A DNA stretch of 64,000 bases from Panax quinquefolius (GCA_020205615.1 CM035160.1:120626556-120690555); one strand, 5' to 3'. Positions 11,138 to 22,620 are shown, counted from the stretch's first letter. Program-made: numbers and translations. Notes: generated from the sequence alone by a model not told the origin.

Positions 11138-12304
11138 GCCGCTTGTTGGCATGATCATGACCATTAATGAATACACGAATATCCTCGGTCAGAAAGGGGG
11201 TGATTTGATGATGTGGATTATTTATTGTCGAGTCCCAAATGATAAAAGTGATGAAAACCTTTTTAAATCATAGAAGATAGTAGATTTTATTCTCTACTTG
11301 ACTCTTCTAATGGATTGCTTGTTCGCCTTCTGATTAAACTTGATGTTTGTTATATTTTATCGCTTTAACATCTGTTGCTGAAGGCTAATGATAATTTATT
11401 CGCATTATCTTAGTCATAATATTTCTTACTGGGCTAGTTGAGCTCACCCTTTTGCTTTCATTGTTTTCTTCAGGAAATGAGAACGTAGCAGGGACTAGTC
11501 GGAGAACGGAGTGACGGTCCAGATGATAGCATTAGTAGTCCTCATTATTATATGAAATGGTGTAATAATAATTGTAATGAGGACTCCTTTTGAGTTTGTA
11601 TACTCTCTAGTAGACAATATTTGTATTCAAACTCACAGTTTATGTTTTGTCGTATTGTATACGACAATTGTATTATTAAGTTATATTTAAATTTTGTACC
11701 ATGTATCTGGCGACTCAAGATGGGTGATGTATACCTATTTTGGGGGCGTCACATTGTCAATAATACAAATAATAATATGAATAACTGTGTTATCTCAATT
11801 ATTGATTTAATAATATAAAATATTGTGTAGATGATACTGTGACAATAATTGAATCTATAATATAAGATACTGCGCAGTAACTACTGTTGCAATAATTGAA
11901 TAAAACTGAGTGACTTCTTACGTAAGCATCAATAATCAGAGATACTGTGCAATATAGTGTGCTACTGTGAAACAACATGTATTACTGTACTTTTATCACC
12001 AGATATTTCAACAGTTTAACGGTAAAAGTCTCGTCGTTATTTTATGAAAAGATTATGTTTGTCGCTTTCTATATCCGGCAGTCATTCCGTTGTGGGGTCC
12101 ACCAATGATTGTGTCATCGTACGAATATTTCCTGACAAAAAGAATATTCCCCGGCCAAACGAATATTTTATGACAACTTGCTTACTTTGCAAAATTTGCA
12201 CATATCACCCATAACTATATCATTATATCAAATCAACACCTTATTATTCAAAATAATATTTAGAGAAAATTAAATCTTTATTCATAAAAAGTTGGGGTCT
12301 TACA

Positions 12305-12937
12305 ATAATAATAATAAAATAAAAAATAAAAAATTCCTCCATTTAAAAATATTAGATAATTATATAATTATTATAATTATAATTATAAATATAATTATAA
12401 TTGTAATAATTATTATTATAGTTATAATAATAATATCCTCCATTTCAAGATATTAGACAATTTATATTTTTAAAATGAACCTAAAATATTTTAAATATAT
12501 ATATATATATATATATATATGAATTCATTAATTTTATATAAATACATTTGTAAAAATTATACATTAATATATTTTATTATTAATTAATTTAATGATATAT
12601 TTTATTATTAATTAATTTAATCGATATATTTTATTATTAATTAATTTAATTAATATATTTTATTATTAATTATTTTAATTTAATTTAATTATTTTTATGT
12701 ATATTAATTTGATTTATATTTTATTTAACTATTTATTATAAAACTGAGTATAATTTAATTTAATTAATATTCAACTTATCTTCTCTCTCCTTGTCAGTAT
12801 TGACACATAGATTTGTCGTTAATATTTTAAGAGTAAACGGTTTTTCGAATATTTGTAAAAAAATGACGATTCAATGAGTTGATCGTAAAAAAAATTAATT
12901 CCAATGATATATTTATAAACCAAGGTCGAGTAGATAT
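12305..12937. other. AT-rich spacer, no gene; shares segments with a region inside the Mutator-like element
   Basis: About 630 bp with no ORF. A segment at 12441-12494 resembles the reverse complement of about 63113-63165, and 12527-12553 resembles the reverse complement of about 63235-63265, but in a different order. An (AT)n run lies near 12497-12521 and a tandem repeat at 12566-12680. The last five bases, 12933-12937 (GATAT), are the left target duplication of the 43-kb nested element. Confidence 0.6.
12566..12680 (+). repeat. AT-rich tandem repeat, about 29-bp unit, four copies
   Basis: The unit ATATATTTTATTATTAATTA plus AATTTAAT recurs four times with 1-2 bp variation at the joins (G, CG, TA). 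The last copy is incomplete. Confidence 0.85.
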
Positions 12938-13244
12938 TGTTAGTTCCCAGTAGGCACAATATAGATCTAGAAGGGGGTTGAATAGATCCTTTTTATTTTA
13001 AATACTTTTCTGGTTTATTTTGTATAGCTAATGATTTAGCATATGACAAAACATAAGAATCATTTCAAGCACAGCGGAATAAGTAAAAGATCCCCTTTAT
13101 TGATATATTCATAATCATACATATATTGTTCTTAGAGTTAATTCAGTTGTAAGCAGTTAAAACATACATAGCAGTTAATAGACATAATGTAAATAACATA
13201 ATGTAAAAGACACAAGGGGTTTTAAGTGGTTCAGAGACTCAAGC
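12938..13244 (-). repeat. 3' LTR of the outermost element, segment 1
   Basis: Matches 53138-53446 of the 5' LTR, including the motif TAGAAGGGGGTTGAATAGAT. It is interrupted at 13244 by the solo LTR insertion. Confidence 0.9.
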
Positions 13245-13845
13245 TGTGACGCCCCCAAAATTAGGTATACATCACCCATCTTTGGTCGCCACTTACATGG
13301 TACAGAATTTAAATACAACTTATTAACATAACTGTCGTGTACAATACGACATAAACTGTGAGTTTAAATACAAATATCGTCTACTAGATATTATACAAAC
13401 TCAAACAAAAAGTCCTCATTACAGCTTATTATCACACTATTTTACGTAATAGTGAGGACTACTAATGCTATCTTCGTGACCATCACTGCTTTCCCTCTCT
13501 AAGTCCAAATTATATTCTCATTTCCTCAAGAGAATAAAGTGAAAGAAAGGGTGAGCTCAACTAGCCCAAGAAGAAATATTATGACTAAGATAATGCGTAA
13601 TAAATTATCAATAGTCTTCAACAATGTTAAACCGATAAAATACAATGAGACAAACCAGTTTAATCTGCAGCTGAATATGCAATCCATTAAAAGAGTCAAG
13701 TAGAAAATAAAGTCTACTATCTTTTAGGTTTTAAAAGGTTTTTCATCATCATTATAGCCGAGACTCACTTTAATAAATATTCCACATCATCGAATCACCC
13801 CTCACACTACTACCAAGGATATTCTTTAGTATCACGACCACAATT

Positions 13846-13869
13846 ATTCATGCACTACACGCCAAGAAT
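13846..13869 (-). repeat. conserved-loop hairpin with altered stem ATTC/GAAT
   Basis: ATTCATG, loop CACTACACGC, CAAGAAT. Relative to the ATCT/AGAT version both arms are changed and still pair; one A-A mismatch remains. Neighbouring units at about 13795, 13915 and 14000 are decayed. Confidence 0.7.
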
Positions 13870-14266
13870 ATTTGTGTATTCATTAATGGTCATGATCATG
13901 CCAACAATCGTCCCACCAATGCACTACTACCATCGAGGATTTTTATCACATCATTTGTAACATTACTACCATGATTACACCGAATAGTCTCTCGTCATAA
14001 TCATACCAAGTCCATCTATGCACTACATGTGCCACGTATGACTTTCAACATAATATAAACATGAGGATGATGACAATGATATAAGAATTCAATAAAACAA
14101 GTTCAAGAATTATTTTATCCAGAATTATTAACGTCCCAAATTAGTAAAATTCAAGAATGATCGTAAGAATATTTCCATGAAAAGATATCGGATGAAACGC
14201 AAATATCAAGGATATTCTACTAATTTCATGGAGTATAGAAGTCAAAGTTTTAACCAACCGGGTATA

Positions 14267-14704
14267 ATAATGAATGGAATAACAAAAGAAATCACCATGC
14301 ATGCGATTGCAGATGTAGACAAAGTTATTCCAATGTAATAATAATAACGGAACTGTGTCGTGTGAAATTCACACCGACAGATGTTCCAACAGTAATAATA
14401 AAGATGGAACCGGATCCTGTGTAAAACACACGATAGGATATTCCAATAGAATGATAAAGATTTTAACCAGTCCCGTGTAAAACACACGCATGTGATGTTC
14501 CAATGTAATAATAATAAAGATTTTAACCAGTCCTGTAAAACACACGCATGTGATGTTCCAATAGAATAATAATAAAGACGGAACCCGTGTCCTGTAAAAT
14601 ACACGCATGTGATGTTCCAAATGTATAATAGAAGAATGTCACCAAGTATAGGGTAAACCACAGATACAAAGTTATTCCAATGTAATAATAAGCAATGGAA
14701 TAAC
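14267..14704 (-). repeat. palindromic-unit tandem array, about six copies
   Basis: Units of about 60 bp, each with a TTCCAA...AATAATAATAAAG core. Stems differ by unit: GTTCC/GGAAC at 14383-14410 and 14555-14584, and GTTATTCC/GGAATAAC (perfect 8 bp) at 14671-14704. Many units also carry CACACGCATG. The minus-strand frame through the array has repeated peptides because of the units. Confidence 0.8.
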
Positions 14705-14876
14705 AACAGCCTCTCTTCATGAATAAGAAAGAATAACACCCTTACTTTTGGTAGGAGATTGAATATCGCAGCGGCAGTAGTAACAAAATACTCTTCTTCT
14801 TTCTCTCTTATTCTTTCTATACTTTCTCTCTATAGCTTGAATGAATTAAGTGAAAAATAATGAAGCCCTAGGCCTC

Positions 14877-14884
14877 TATTTATA
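14877..14884 (-). promoter_or_regulatory. TATA box of solo LTR
   Basis: TATAAATA on the minus strand in the context CTATAAATAGAGG, at the position conserved in the family. Confidence 0.6.
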
Positions 14885-15785
14885 GAAGATTTCTAGCTTA
14901 GCACCTGCCGTGTGAAAAGGCAAGTGGCTTGACGACTAATGATGTGAAAAGAAAAGTGGTTTGACGCCTGTAATGTGAAACGACAAGTGGTTCGACGCCT
15001 GTAATGTGAAACGACAAGTGGTTCGACGTCTGGTAAAGGTAATTACTATTAACGAAGGTAAATACTATTAACGAAGGTAAATACTATTCACAAGGGTAAT
15101 TACTATCGATTTAAGGTAAATACTATCGACGAAGGTAATTACTATTCACAAAGGTAATTACTATCGATTTAAGAGACTCTTAGATGATGACATATGAGCC
15201 CCCATAAAATAATCAAACTTACCACAAATCATAACACATATTTAATCTTTCAACAATTATTAATCATTTATAACTTGTCGTCTCAATTATTGATTTAATA
15301 CTATAACATATTATACAGATGATACTGTGACAATAATTGAATCAATAATATAAGAGATATGATGCAAAGAATTATCAGTAGTAATAATTGAGCATAGGCT
15401 GAGTGACTTCTCACGTAAGCATCAATAATCAATACTGCAGTATACTATGCAACCACGCCAGACATCGTATTTTTACCACCGGGTAGTTCAACAGCTTTTA
15501 ACGGTAACACCTCCGCCGTTATTTTTATAAAATATTTTTGTCGCTTTCAATCCGACAATAATTACATTAGGGGGTCCACCAATGATTGAGTCATTGTATT
15601 TAATATATTCCCTAAAAAGAATATTCCCCACCAAACGAATATTTTATAACAACTTGCATACTTTGCAAAATTTATAAATATTACCCACAACTATAACATT
15701 ATATCAAATTTATTCCATAATATTCAAAAATAATATTTATAGAAAAATTCATCTTTATTTATAAAAGTTGGGGTCTTACACAAGC

Positions 15786-16683
15786 TCCTAATCCACTCTT
15801 CTGCTTTCAACTAGCAGGATTTCCACTAAGGAAGGGCAGCACCCTGAATCACTAAGATTCCTTCAAGGCCAGCAGCCTTGGGACTCCAGTTCACTAAGAA
15901 CTCTTCAAGGCCAGCAGCCTTGGAATGTCTCTAGTTCCCTAGGAACTCTTCAAGCCCAACAGGTTTAGAACTTCATTTAGTCCCTTCGGACAAGGACCCC
16001 TCAGGCCCTTGATCAGAGGTTGTCCTTTTGCATCAATGCTCTCAATAAGCTTTTGTACAAATATCAACCTTCAGATTGAACTGTTGCCAATGCTTCAATC
16101 TTCAGCCATTCATACTCTACGGTTCTGATGCATATCTTCATGGACCTATTCATAGTGTCTTGTTGACTGGTAGAGACAACCCTACGATCTTGAAGAGTGT
16201 TGATTGAATCTTCAATGTAGAACACCTCTTCCTTCTCTTATGCAGTGCTTCAACATTTCGCTTTTCAAACAGCCTTCTTTATATGAGATGACTTGACTTC
16301 TTTGTTCTAGCCCCTTCTGAATAGCAAGACACTTCAGATTTGTGGCGTGTCCAGCTCGCTTTCTCCTTATGATCTCCCGTTCACTTATCATCAATGGACT
16401 GACCCAATGCTTAATCACTTTAACCTTGTTCTTCAGAAGCTGTCCAATATCTCTGTATGCACTTCATCAGTTCTTTCTTTGTTTGGCAAACACTACGATC
16501 CTGATAGCTTCCAAGATCGTTTTCTTCTGTCTGCTTGACAGCTACTGCACTTGTTGACTTTCCTTAGTCAGTTACTGAAGTCTTCTTCTGATCTCCTTGT
16601 GGAAGACTGCATCCTGAATGGCTTCACAACTCAATCTGGATGCTGATTGGGTTGGTGCTTAGATCTTTTATTAGCTTGCATGT
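15786..16683 (-). repeat. 3' LTR of the outermost element, segment 2
   Basis: Matches 53442-55151 of the 5' LTR but lacks an internal block of about 810 bp present there (53660-54475); the joint here is near 16010. It contains CCAGCAGCCTTGG repeats at 15865-15925 and ends with the target duplication CATGT at 16679-16683. Confidence 0.9.
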
Positions 16684-17223
16684 TGTAACGCCCCCAAAAT
16701 AGGTATACATCACCCATCTTGAGTCGCCAAATACATGGTACAGAATTCAAATACACACTTAATTTTACAACAGTCGTGTAGAATACGACTAAACATATGC
16801 TGTGAGTTTTAATACAAATATTGTCATCTAGACAATATACAAACTCAATGGAGTCCTCATTACATTTATTGTCACAATATTTAATGTAATAGTGAGGACT
16901 ACTAATGCTATCATCTCGACCGCCACTCCGCTCCCCGACTAGTCCCCAAATACTTTCTCATTTCAAAGAGAATAAAGGAAAGAAAGGGTGATCTCAACTA
17001 CCCCAAAGAAGAAATATTATGACTAAGATAATGCGTAATAATTTATCATTAGCCTTCAACAGAAGGTTAAACCGATAAAATATAACAAACTTCAAGTTTA
17101 ATCATAGCTGAACAAGCAATCCATTAGAAGAGTCAAGTAGAGAATAAAATCTACTATCTTCTATGATTTAAAAGGTTTTTCATGACTTTTATCACCGAGA
17201 CTCAGCTTAATAAATAATCCACA

Positions 17224-17470
17224 TCATCCCTGCACTACAACCAAGGATATTCATTAGTATCACAACCACAAATTATCCATGCACCACGCCCAAGGATATT
17301 CGTATTCATCAATGGTCATGATCATCATGCCAACAACATTCCATCCATGCACTACGGGCCAATGAGGACTTTTACCACATCATTTGTAACATTACTACCA
17401 TGATTATACCGAATAATCCCTGGTCATAATCATACCAAGTCCATCTATGCACTACAGGCCACAGATGACT
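17224..17470 (-). repeat. conserved-loop hairpin array (ATCC/GGAT and CATCT/AGATG stems)
   Basis: Units include ATCCCTG...CAAGGAT at about 17225, ATCCATG...CAAGGAT at about 17275, and CATCTATG-CACTACAGGC-CACAGATG ending near 17470. Loops are CACTACAA, CACCACGCC and CACTACRGGC. A fourth unit near 17345 has a weak stem. Confidence 0.7.
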
Positions 17471-17769
17471 TTCAACATAATATAAACATGAGGATGATGA
17501 CAATGATATAAGAATTCAATAAAACAAGTTCAAGAATTAATTTATCTAGGAACTAATAACGTCCAAATTGTCAACATGATACTGCTTTGTAGAGTAAAAT
17601 TTAAGAATGCTCGTAAGAATATTTCCATGAAAAGATATCGGATGAAGCGCAAATATCAAGGATATTCCACTAATTTCATGGAGTATAAAGTCAAAACTTT
17701 AACCAACCGAGTATAATAACTAATGGAATAACAAAAGAAATCACCATGCATGCGGTATTTCGTGAGATG

Positions 17770-18064
17770 TATGTGTTATTCCAATGTAATAATAAGTAAT
17801 CTAACCAGTCAAAGTAAATTCGCACCGGCTGTGATGTTCCAACAGAATAATAAAGATTTTAACCAGTCCGACGTAAAACGCATGTATAGGATATTCCAAA
17901 TGTAATAATAATAAAGATGGAACCAAGTCCCACCAGAAAAAACGCATGCATGTGATATTCCAACAGTAATAATAATAAAGATGAAATAATAGAAGAATGT
18001 CACCAAGCATAGGGTAGTCCGCGTATACTGGTTATTCCAGCAGAATAATAAAGAATGGAATAAC
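17770..18064 (-). repeat. palindromic-unit tandem array
   Basis: Four to five units with TTCCAAxxGTAATAATAATAAAG cores. The last has the perfect 8-bp stem GTTATTCC (18031-18038) and GGAATAAC (18057-18064). Confidence 0.75.
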
Positions 18065-18225
18065 AGAAGTTCTCTTCATGAATACAAAAGAAATAATACC
18101 CCTTACCGTAAAAGAAACTGAATATAAGAGTAGGGAAGTAGCAGAATACTTTTCTATAGTTTCTTTATAATTTCTCTCTCTAGAGTTTCAGTGAATTCGT
18201 AAGAAATAATGAAGGAATGAGCTTC

Positions 18226-18233
18226 TATTTATA
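18226..18233 (-). promoter_or_regulatory. TATA box of chromovirus 3' LTR
   Basis: TATAAATA on the minus strand in CTATAAATAGAAGC, identical in context to the 5' LTR copy. Confidence 0.6.
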
Positions 18234-18596
18234 GAAGAATGGATTGCATAGTAACTAATTCATGAACGGTCTAGATTGATTTACTTTAATCGGACAGTCC
18301 ATATTGATTTAATAAAATATTCTAATAAAATAAAAACCTTTAAATAAAATATATTATATATATTAAATATATATATATAGCATGTGCCAAAATTTTCACA
18401 TCCGTGATCAAATTTTCCTTCCTGCCTCCTTTGTCAACTAAGCTTTACATATATATATATAATGATAATAATTGTACTCCCTCTTGTAAAAGTCAAATCT
18501 CCCTCCCCCACCCACGATCACAACTTGACCAGTTTATTCACCACTACCACCCACTCACTCATATTCACAGCACACACACACACACACCAACACTAG

Positions 18597-18598
<2 letters not shown>

Positions 18599-18647
<49 letters not shown>
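18599..18647 (+). repeat. (AT)n microsatellite in chromovirus 3' LTR
   Basis: About 24 uninterrupted TA units. The matching run in the 5' LTR (about 45359-45386) is much shorter, so the array changed length after insertion. Confidence 0.95.
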
Positions 18648-18650
<3 letters not shown>

Positions 18651-19214
18651 CACACTCCACCACATGCCACTAACAATATATATATATATATATAATCACA
18701 TGCCACTAATAAAGATATATATATACGAAAAATTGATATTGATTTCTCCCGACGATTTTGAAAAATGAGAAAGTGAGGGGTCTAAATAATACGCCAAACT
18801 CTACAACAAATACTGTGGCAATAATTGAATAAAACCGAGTGACTTCTCATGTAAGCATCAATAATCAAAACGTATTTTCACTGTGCAACTACGCCAGACA
18901 TCGTATTTTTAACACCGTGTGTTTCAACAGCTTAACTGGTAAAACTTCCGCCGTTATTTTCATAAAGTATTTTTGTCATTTTCTCAATCGCATAATAATT
19001 CCATTGTAGGGTCCACCAATGATTGTGCTGCCATACGAATATTCTCGTTAAAACGAATATTCCCCGACCAATCGAATATTATATAACAACTTGCGTACTT
19101 TGCAAAATTTATAAATATTACCCACAACTATAACATTATATCAAATTCATTCCATAATATTCAAAATAATATTTATAGAAAATTCATCTTTATTCATAAA
19201 AGTTGGGTCTTAAA

Positions 19215-19228
19215 ATCTCCCCTTCTTA
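19215..19228 (-). other. polypurine tract of the chromovirus
   Basis: Minus strand TAAGAAGGGGAGAT directly before the 3' LTR. The upstream CGAGGGTGAAATTTC codes for the last residues of the polyprotein. Confidence 0.85.
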
Positions 19229-19528
19229 TGAAATTTCACCCTCGAAATTAGGATACGTACCTGGTATGTCGAAGAGGTAAGGATACCTTGATTTCATTTC
19301 AGATTCTAACTCCCAAGTCATTTCCTCAACATCGTGGTTTCTCCACAAAACTTTGACTTGAGGTATAACCTTAGAGCGTAGAATATGTTCCTTCTTATCC
19401 AAAATTTGAACAGGAACCTCTTCATACGTCAAATCTTCCGCTATTTCATTCGGTTCTAACTCAATAATGTGGTTCGGGTCTTTCACATATTTACGTAACA
19501 TGGATATGTGAAAAAACGTTATGAACAC
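19226..19528 (-). CDS. chromodomain at integrase C-terminus
   Basis: The frame contains HISMLRKYVKDP, then LTYEEVPVQILDKKEHILR, VKVLWRNHDVEEMTWELE and RYPYLF. The aromatic and acidic positions (YEEVP, VKVLWRN, TWE) match plant chromovirus chromodomains, which direct integration by binding modified histones. It ends about 20 bp before the 3' LTR. It is out of frame with the preceding integrase segment (shift near 19510). Confidence 0.9.
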   Translation of the reverse strand: MFITFFHISMLRKYVKDPNHIIELEPNEIAEDLTYEEVPVQILDKKEHILRSKVIPQVKVLWRNHDVEEMTWELESEMKSRYPYLFDIPGTYPNFEGEIS

Positions 19529-20351
19529 GAGACATACTTGGCGGTAAAGCGAGTCTATAGGCCACAGTTCCTACTCGATCGAGGATTAAAAATGGGTCGA
19601 TGAATCGAGGATTGAGTTTTCCTCTCTTTCCAAATCTCGTAACTCCTTTCCATGGAGTAACACGTAACAACACATGATCTCCTATGTCGAATTCCACATC
19701 CTTTCGATGAAGATCAGCATAACTCTTTTGTCGATCTTGTGAGGTTTTTATACGTTGCCGGATCGTTTTAATCTTTTCTGTAGTCATACGTACCAACTCC
19801 GATCCCAACAACGTTACTTCTCCCACCTCATCCCAGCATACTGGAGAACGACACTTCCTTCCATACAACACCTCAAATGGAGCCATGCCAATACTTGCTT
19901 GATAACTGTTGTTGTAGGAAAACTCTACCAATGGTACGAACTTATCCTAACTTCCCTTGAAGTCAAGGACACAGAGTCTTAATAAATCTTCAAGAGTTTG
20001 AATAGTCCTCTCCGACTTCCCATCCGTCTGAGGATGATATGCCGAGCTAAATCGTAAATCTGTACCCATGGCTTTTTGCAAACTAACCCAAAATCGTGAA
20101 GTGAATCTTGGGTCTCGATCAGAAACTATGGATACTGGCATACCATGCAGTCTTACAATCTCATTTATGTACATACGAGCAAGACATTCAAGTGTATAAG
20201 TTTCTCGTATCGGTAAGAAATGAGCAGACTTGGTCAATCTATCAACAATTACCCAAATCGCATCTATACCTTGCGAAACCTTAGGAAGACCGGTAACGAA
20301 ATCCATGGTAATGTGCTCCCACTTCCATTCTAGAATTTCAAGTGGTTGCAA
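19491..20351 (-). pseudogene. integrase, catalytic core and C-terminal GPF/Y-like module
   Basis: The catalytic core (20351-19947) has [21 protein letters not shown] and [17 protein letters not shown], giving the D, D and E of the DD35E triad. A TAG stop at 19947-19949 replaces the expected Trp before DKFVPL. The next frame (19931-19491) continues with FSYNNSYQASIGMAPFEVLY, GDHVLLRVTPWKGVTRFGKRG and LNPRFIDPFLIL. The GPF motif of the family reads DPF here. The HHCC zinc finger should lie at 20351-20800 but is broken up; [14 protein letters not shown] remnants are seen at about 20355-20395. Confidence 0.9.
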
Positions 20352-20866
20352 TGGACCTTTTGGTACTTGATGCTCCGCTTTAACTCATTGGCAAGTTAGA
20401 CATCTTGAGATAAACAACGCTATCTCTCTCTTCATATTGCTCCACTAAAATGTATGACGAATATCATGATACATTTTGGTACTCCCAGGATGGATTGCAA
20501 ACGGTGTGTTGTGCGCCTCCATCATGATTTTATACTTTAAATTTGAATCGTTAGGAACACATAGTCTGGAGTTGACTCAAAGTATTCCTTCTTCATCGAT
20601 TCTTACTTCCTCGCATATAGACCGTCCCCGCACTTTCTTCCTCATACGATCACCTCCAAGTCCTCAGTAGCTTGAGCGCCTTTAACTTTATCAATTAAAG
20701 TCGGTTTTACTCAGATATTCGCCATCATCACATGGGTCCTCGAGTCTTTAACTCTATCTCCATCCTTTGCAAGTCACACAAAATAGGCCTTTGTGTTGAC
20801 AATATCGCACTCGCATTGCTTGCATATAATCTTCTACTCAATGCATCACCTACCACGCTCGCTTTT

Positions 20867-21142
20867 TCAGATGGTATTGATGGTATGATCATAATCTTTC
20901 AATGCTTCAAGCCAACGTCGTTGTCGCATGTTGAGTTCCTTTTGAGTGAAAAAATATTTGAGGCTTTTATGATCCGTAAAGATCTCCACCTTCTCCCCAT
21001 ACAAGTAATGCCTCCAAATTTTAAGTGCGAAGACAACAGCTGCTAACTCTAGGTCATGAGTAGGATAATTCCTCTCATATTCTTTGAGTTGTCTTGAGGC
21101 ATAGGCTATGACTTTCCCATGTTGCACGAGAACACATCCCAA
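20867..21142 (-). CDS. RNase H domain of the chromovirus
   Basis: The 91-codon frame begins in [18 protein letters not shown] and continues with [31 protein letters not shown] and RQRRWLEAL, the standard Ty3/gypsy RNase H blocks. The first catalytic Asp (SDAS) lies upstream in another frame, near 21160. It removes the RNA strand during cDNA synthesis. Confidence 0.9.
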   Translation of the reverse strand: MGCVLVQHGKVIAYASRQLKEYERNYPTHDLELAAVVFALKIWRHYLYGEKVEIFTDHKSLKYFFTQKELNMRQRRWLEALKDYDHTINTI

Positions 21143-21387
21143 CCCTTTGCCCGAAGCATCACTATAGATGACAAATCCCTCCGAGCCAGATGGTATTGTC
21201 AGAACAGGTGCTGAAATGAGTCTCCTCTTGAGTTCTTGAAAACTCTTCTCACATTCTTCGCTCCAATCAAATCTTTGTATCTTTCCGAGTCAAATTTGAG
21301 TTAATGGAGTAGCTATTCGAGAAAATCCTTCCATGAATCTCCGATAATAACCAAATGGCCGAGAAAGCTACGATTTTGGCCATCGAT

Positions 21388-22005
21388 TTAGGTTGCTCCC
21401 ACTTTGAATTGCTTCAATCTTTGTCTTTGCAAAACAGATATTCCATGACTTGATACTACGTGCCCAAGGAATGCTACTTCCTCAAGCCAGAACTCACATT
21501 TCTTCAACTTGGCATAAAACTTATATTCACGAAGCTTTTGGAGTGTCAGCCTCAAGTGTTGCTCATGATCTTCACGGCTTTTGGAATAAATAAGGATGTC
21601 ATCAATAAAGACGACCACAAAGTGATCCAAATATTCCTTGAATACTCGGTTCATCATATCCATGAAGGCAGCAGGAGCATTAGTCAATCCAAAGGACATA
21701 ACTAGGAATTCATAATGCCCGTACCGAGTTCTGAAAGCCGTCTTTGGAATGTCCTCTGTTCTAATCTTCAATTGGTGATATCCGGAATGAAGATCAATCT
21801 TTGAAAAGAATTTAGCTCCTTTCAACTGGTCAAATAGGTCATCAATACGTGGCAATGGGTACCTATTTTTGATGGTGACATGATTCAACTCCCGATAATC
21901 AATACAAAGTCGCATACTCCCATCTTTCTTCTTCACGAATAGAAACAGAGCACTCCAAGGAGAAGTACTAGATTTAATAAAGCCAATGTCTAACAATTCC
22001 TTCAT
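21388..22005 (-). CDS. reverse transcriptase domain of the chromovirus
   Basis: One open frame of 205 codons with all RT blocks: [72 protein letters not shown], the catalytic [11 protein letters not shown], and [16 protein letters not shown]. The DD pair is intact. It copies the element RNA into DNA in the particle. The frame is lost at GISV near 21440, so the thumb is out of frame with the palm. Confidence 0.93.
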   Translation of the reverse strand: MKELLDIGFIKSSTSPWSALFLFVKKKDGSMRLCIDYRELNHVTIKNRYPLPRIDDLFDQLKGAKFFSKIDLHSGYHQLKIRTEDIPKTAFRTRYGHYEFLVMSFGLTNAPAAFMDMMNRVFKEYLDHFVVVFIDDILIYSKSREDHEQHLRLTLQKLREYKFYAKLKKCEFWLEEVAFLGHVVSSHGISVLQRQRLKQFKVGAT

Positions 22006-22027
22006 TGGGTCTTTAACTCCTCGAAGT

Positions 22028-22620
22028 TCAATAGAGCCATTCGATATGGGGCTTTAGAAATGGGTTTTGTACGGGTTCAAGGTCGATACAAAATTCAATT
22101 TCACGCCTGGGGTAGCCCGAAAGTTCTTCGTGGAATACGTCAGTGAATTTATTAACAATAGAAATATCGTTCAAAACTGACGTATTTTTGTTTGGATCCG
22201 TGACATGAGCTAAGAAAGCTTGACATCCGTTTTTCAATAAACGAATAGCTTTATGGCTTGAGATGACTGTGATTGATTTTAATGGTTTGGTCACTTGAAT
22301 TCGTATAATAAGTTGATTAGGAATATGAAAGCTAACAACCTTACGAAAACAATCAATTTTTGCATGATAAGTAGTTAACCAATCAATCTCTAGAATCACG
22401 TCAAATGCAAGTATTTTCAATGAAATAAGATCAACAGGTAATGTGAGGGTACCGATTTGAACAAAACATGACTTATAAACAGTGGATGTAATGAAAGTTT
22501 CTCCCAACGGAGTTTCCACAGATAAGTCAAAGTCTAATTTCTCCGGAGTCAAATTTAATCGTTGAGCGCAAGTAGGAGAAATAAAAGAATGGGTAGAACC
22601 GGTATCAAATAAAGTATAGA
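22028..22620 (-). pseudogene. retropepsin-type aspartic protease domain
   Basis: The catalytic motif LFDTGSTHSFIS is read on the minus strand, with DTGST at 22592-22606, upstream of the first methionine in that frame. It is followed by the flap region and AFDVILEIDWLTTYHAKIDC, corresponding to the conserved DVILGMDWL of plant gypsy proteases with Gly changed to Glu. The domain cuts the polyprotein. The frame breaks at about 22028, just before RT. Confidence 0.85.

Larger units (their letters stand above)
9101..11753 (+). mobile_element. solo LTR of the Tekay-type family, plus orientation
   Basis: The LTR begins TGTAAGACCCCAAC at 9101 and ends GGGGGCGTCACA at 11753. It is flanked by the perfect 5-bp duplication TTGTC (9096-9100 and 11754-11758). 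No internal domain is present, so it arose by LTR-LTR recombination. It sits in opposite orientation inside an older LTR of the same family. A TATA box, a palindromic-unit array and a hairpin array are all present. Confidence 0.95.
6621..12304 (-). mobile_element. 5'-end remnant of a Tekay-type chromovirus (5' LTR, PBS, leader, gag start)
   Basis: In minus-strand order: LTR 12304-7056 beginning TGTAAGACCCCAAC, PBS at 7054-7042, a leader of about 180 bp, and the first part of gag (6865-6621). The element is cut at 6620 by the Tat LTR fragment. The leader and gag are clearly homologous to the complete chromovirus whose pieces lie at 23880 and 43264-43417. The LTR carries a nested solo LTR of its own family (9101-11753). 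Confidence 0.85.
7056..12304 (-). repeat. 5' LTR of the truncated chromovirus, interrupted
   Basis: The LTR starts on the minus strand at 12304 (TGTAAGACCCCAAC) and ends at 7056 (GGGGGCGACACA). Removing the nested solo LTR and one TSD copy leaves about 2.59 kb, the same size as the other LTRs of this family (2.5-2.65 kb). A TATA box lies at 8511-8518 and a hairpin array at 7630-7838. Confidence 0.85.
13245..15780 (-). mobile_element. solo LTR of the Tekay-type family inside the outer 3' LTR
   Basis: Bounded on the plus strand by TGTGACGCCCCC (13245) and GGGGTCTTACA (15780), with the perfect duplication CAAGC at 13240-13244 and 15781-15785. It is 2,536 bp with no internal domain. It contains a TATA box, an expanded palindromic array and at least one intact hairpin unit. 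The long minus frame at 14242-14739 is a product of the tandem units and not a gene. Confidence 0.95.
16684..19214 (-). repeat. 3' LTR of the chromovirus
   Basis: 2,531 bp, from TGTAACGCCCCC at 16684 to GGGTCTTAAA at 19214; the usual TGTAAGACCCC start is mutated to TTTAAGACCC. It carries the hairpin array (17224-17470), palindromic array (17770-18064), TATA box (18226-18233) and an expanded (AT)n run. Confidence 0.9.

Noticed and set aside
7056..12304. a single 5.2-kb LTR
   Set aside because: The TTGTC duplication and internal LTR ends show it is a 2.6-kb LTR with a 2.65-kb solo LTR inside.
14242..14739. 165-codon minus-strand ORF with repeated peptides
   Set aside because: It is the translation of 60-bp palindromic units in a solo LTR; copies in other LTRs of the family have different, broken frames.
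18404..18673. 89-codon plus-strand ORF
   Set aside because: Mostly a (TA)n microsatellite read as Tyr-Ile repeats in an LTR; the parallel frame at 45159-45440 has the same origin.
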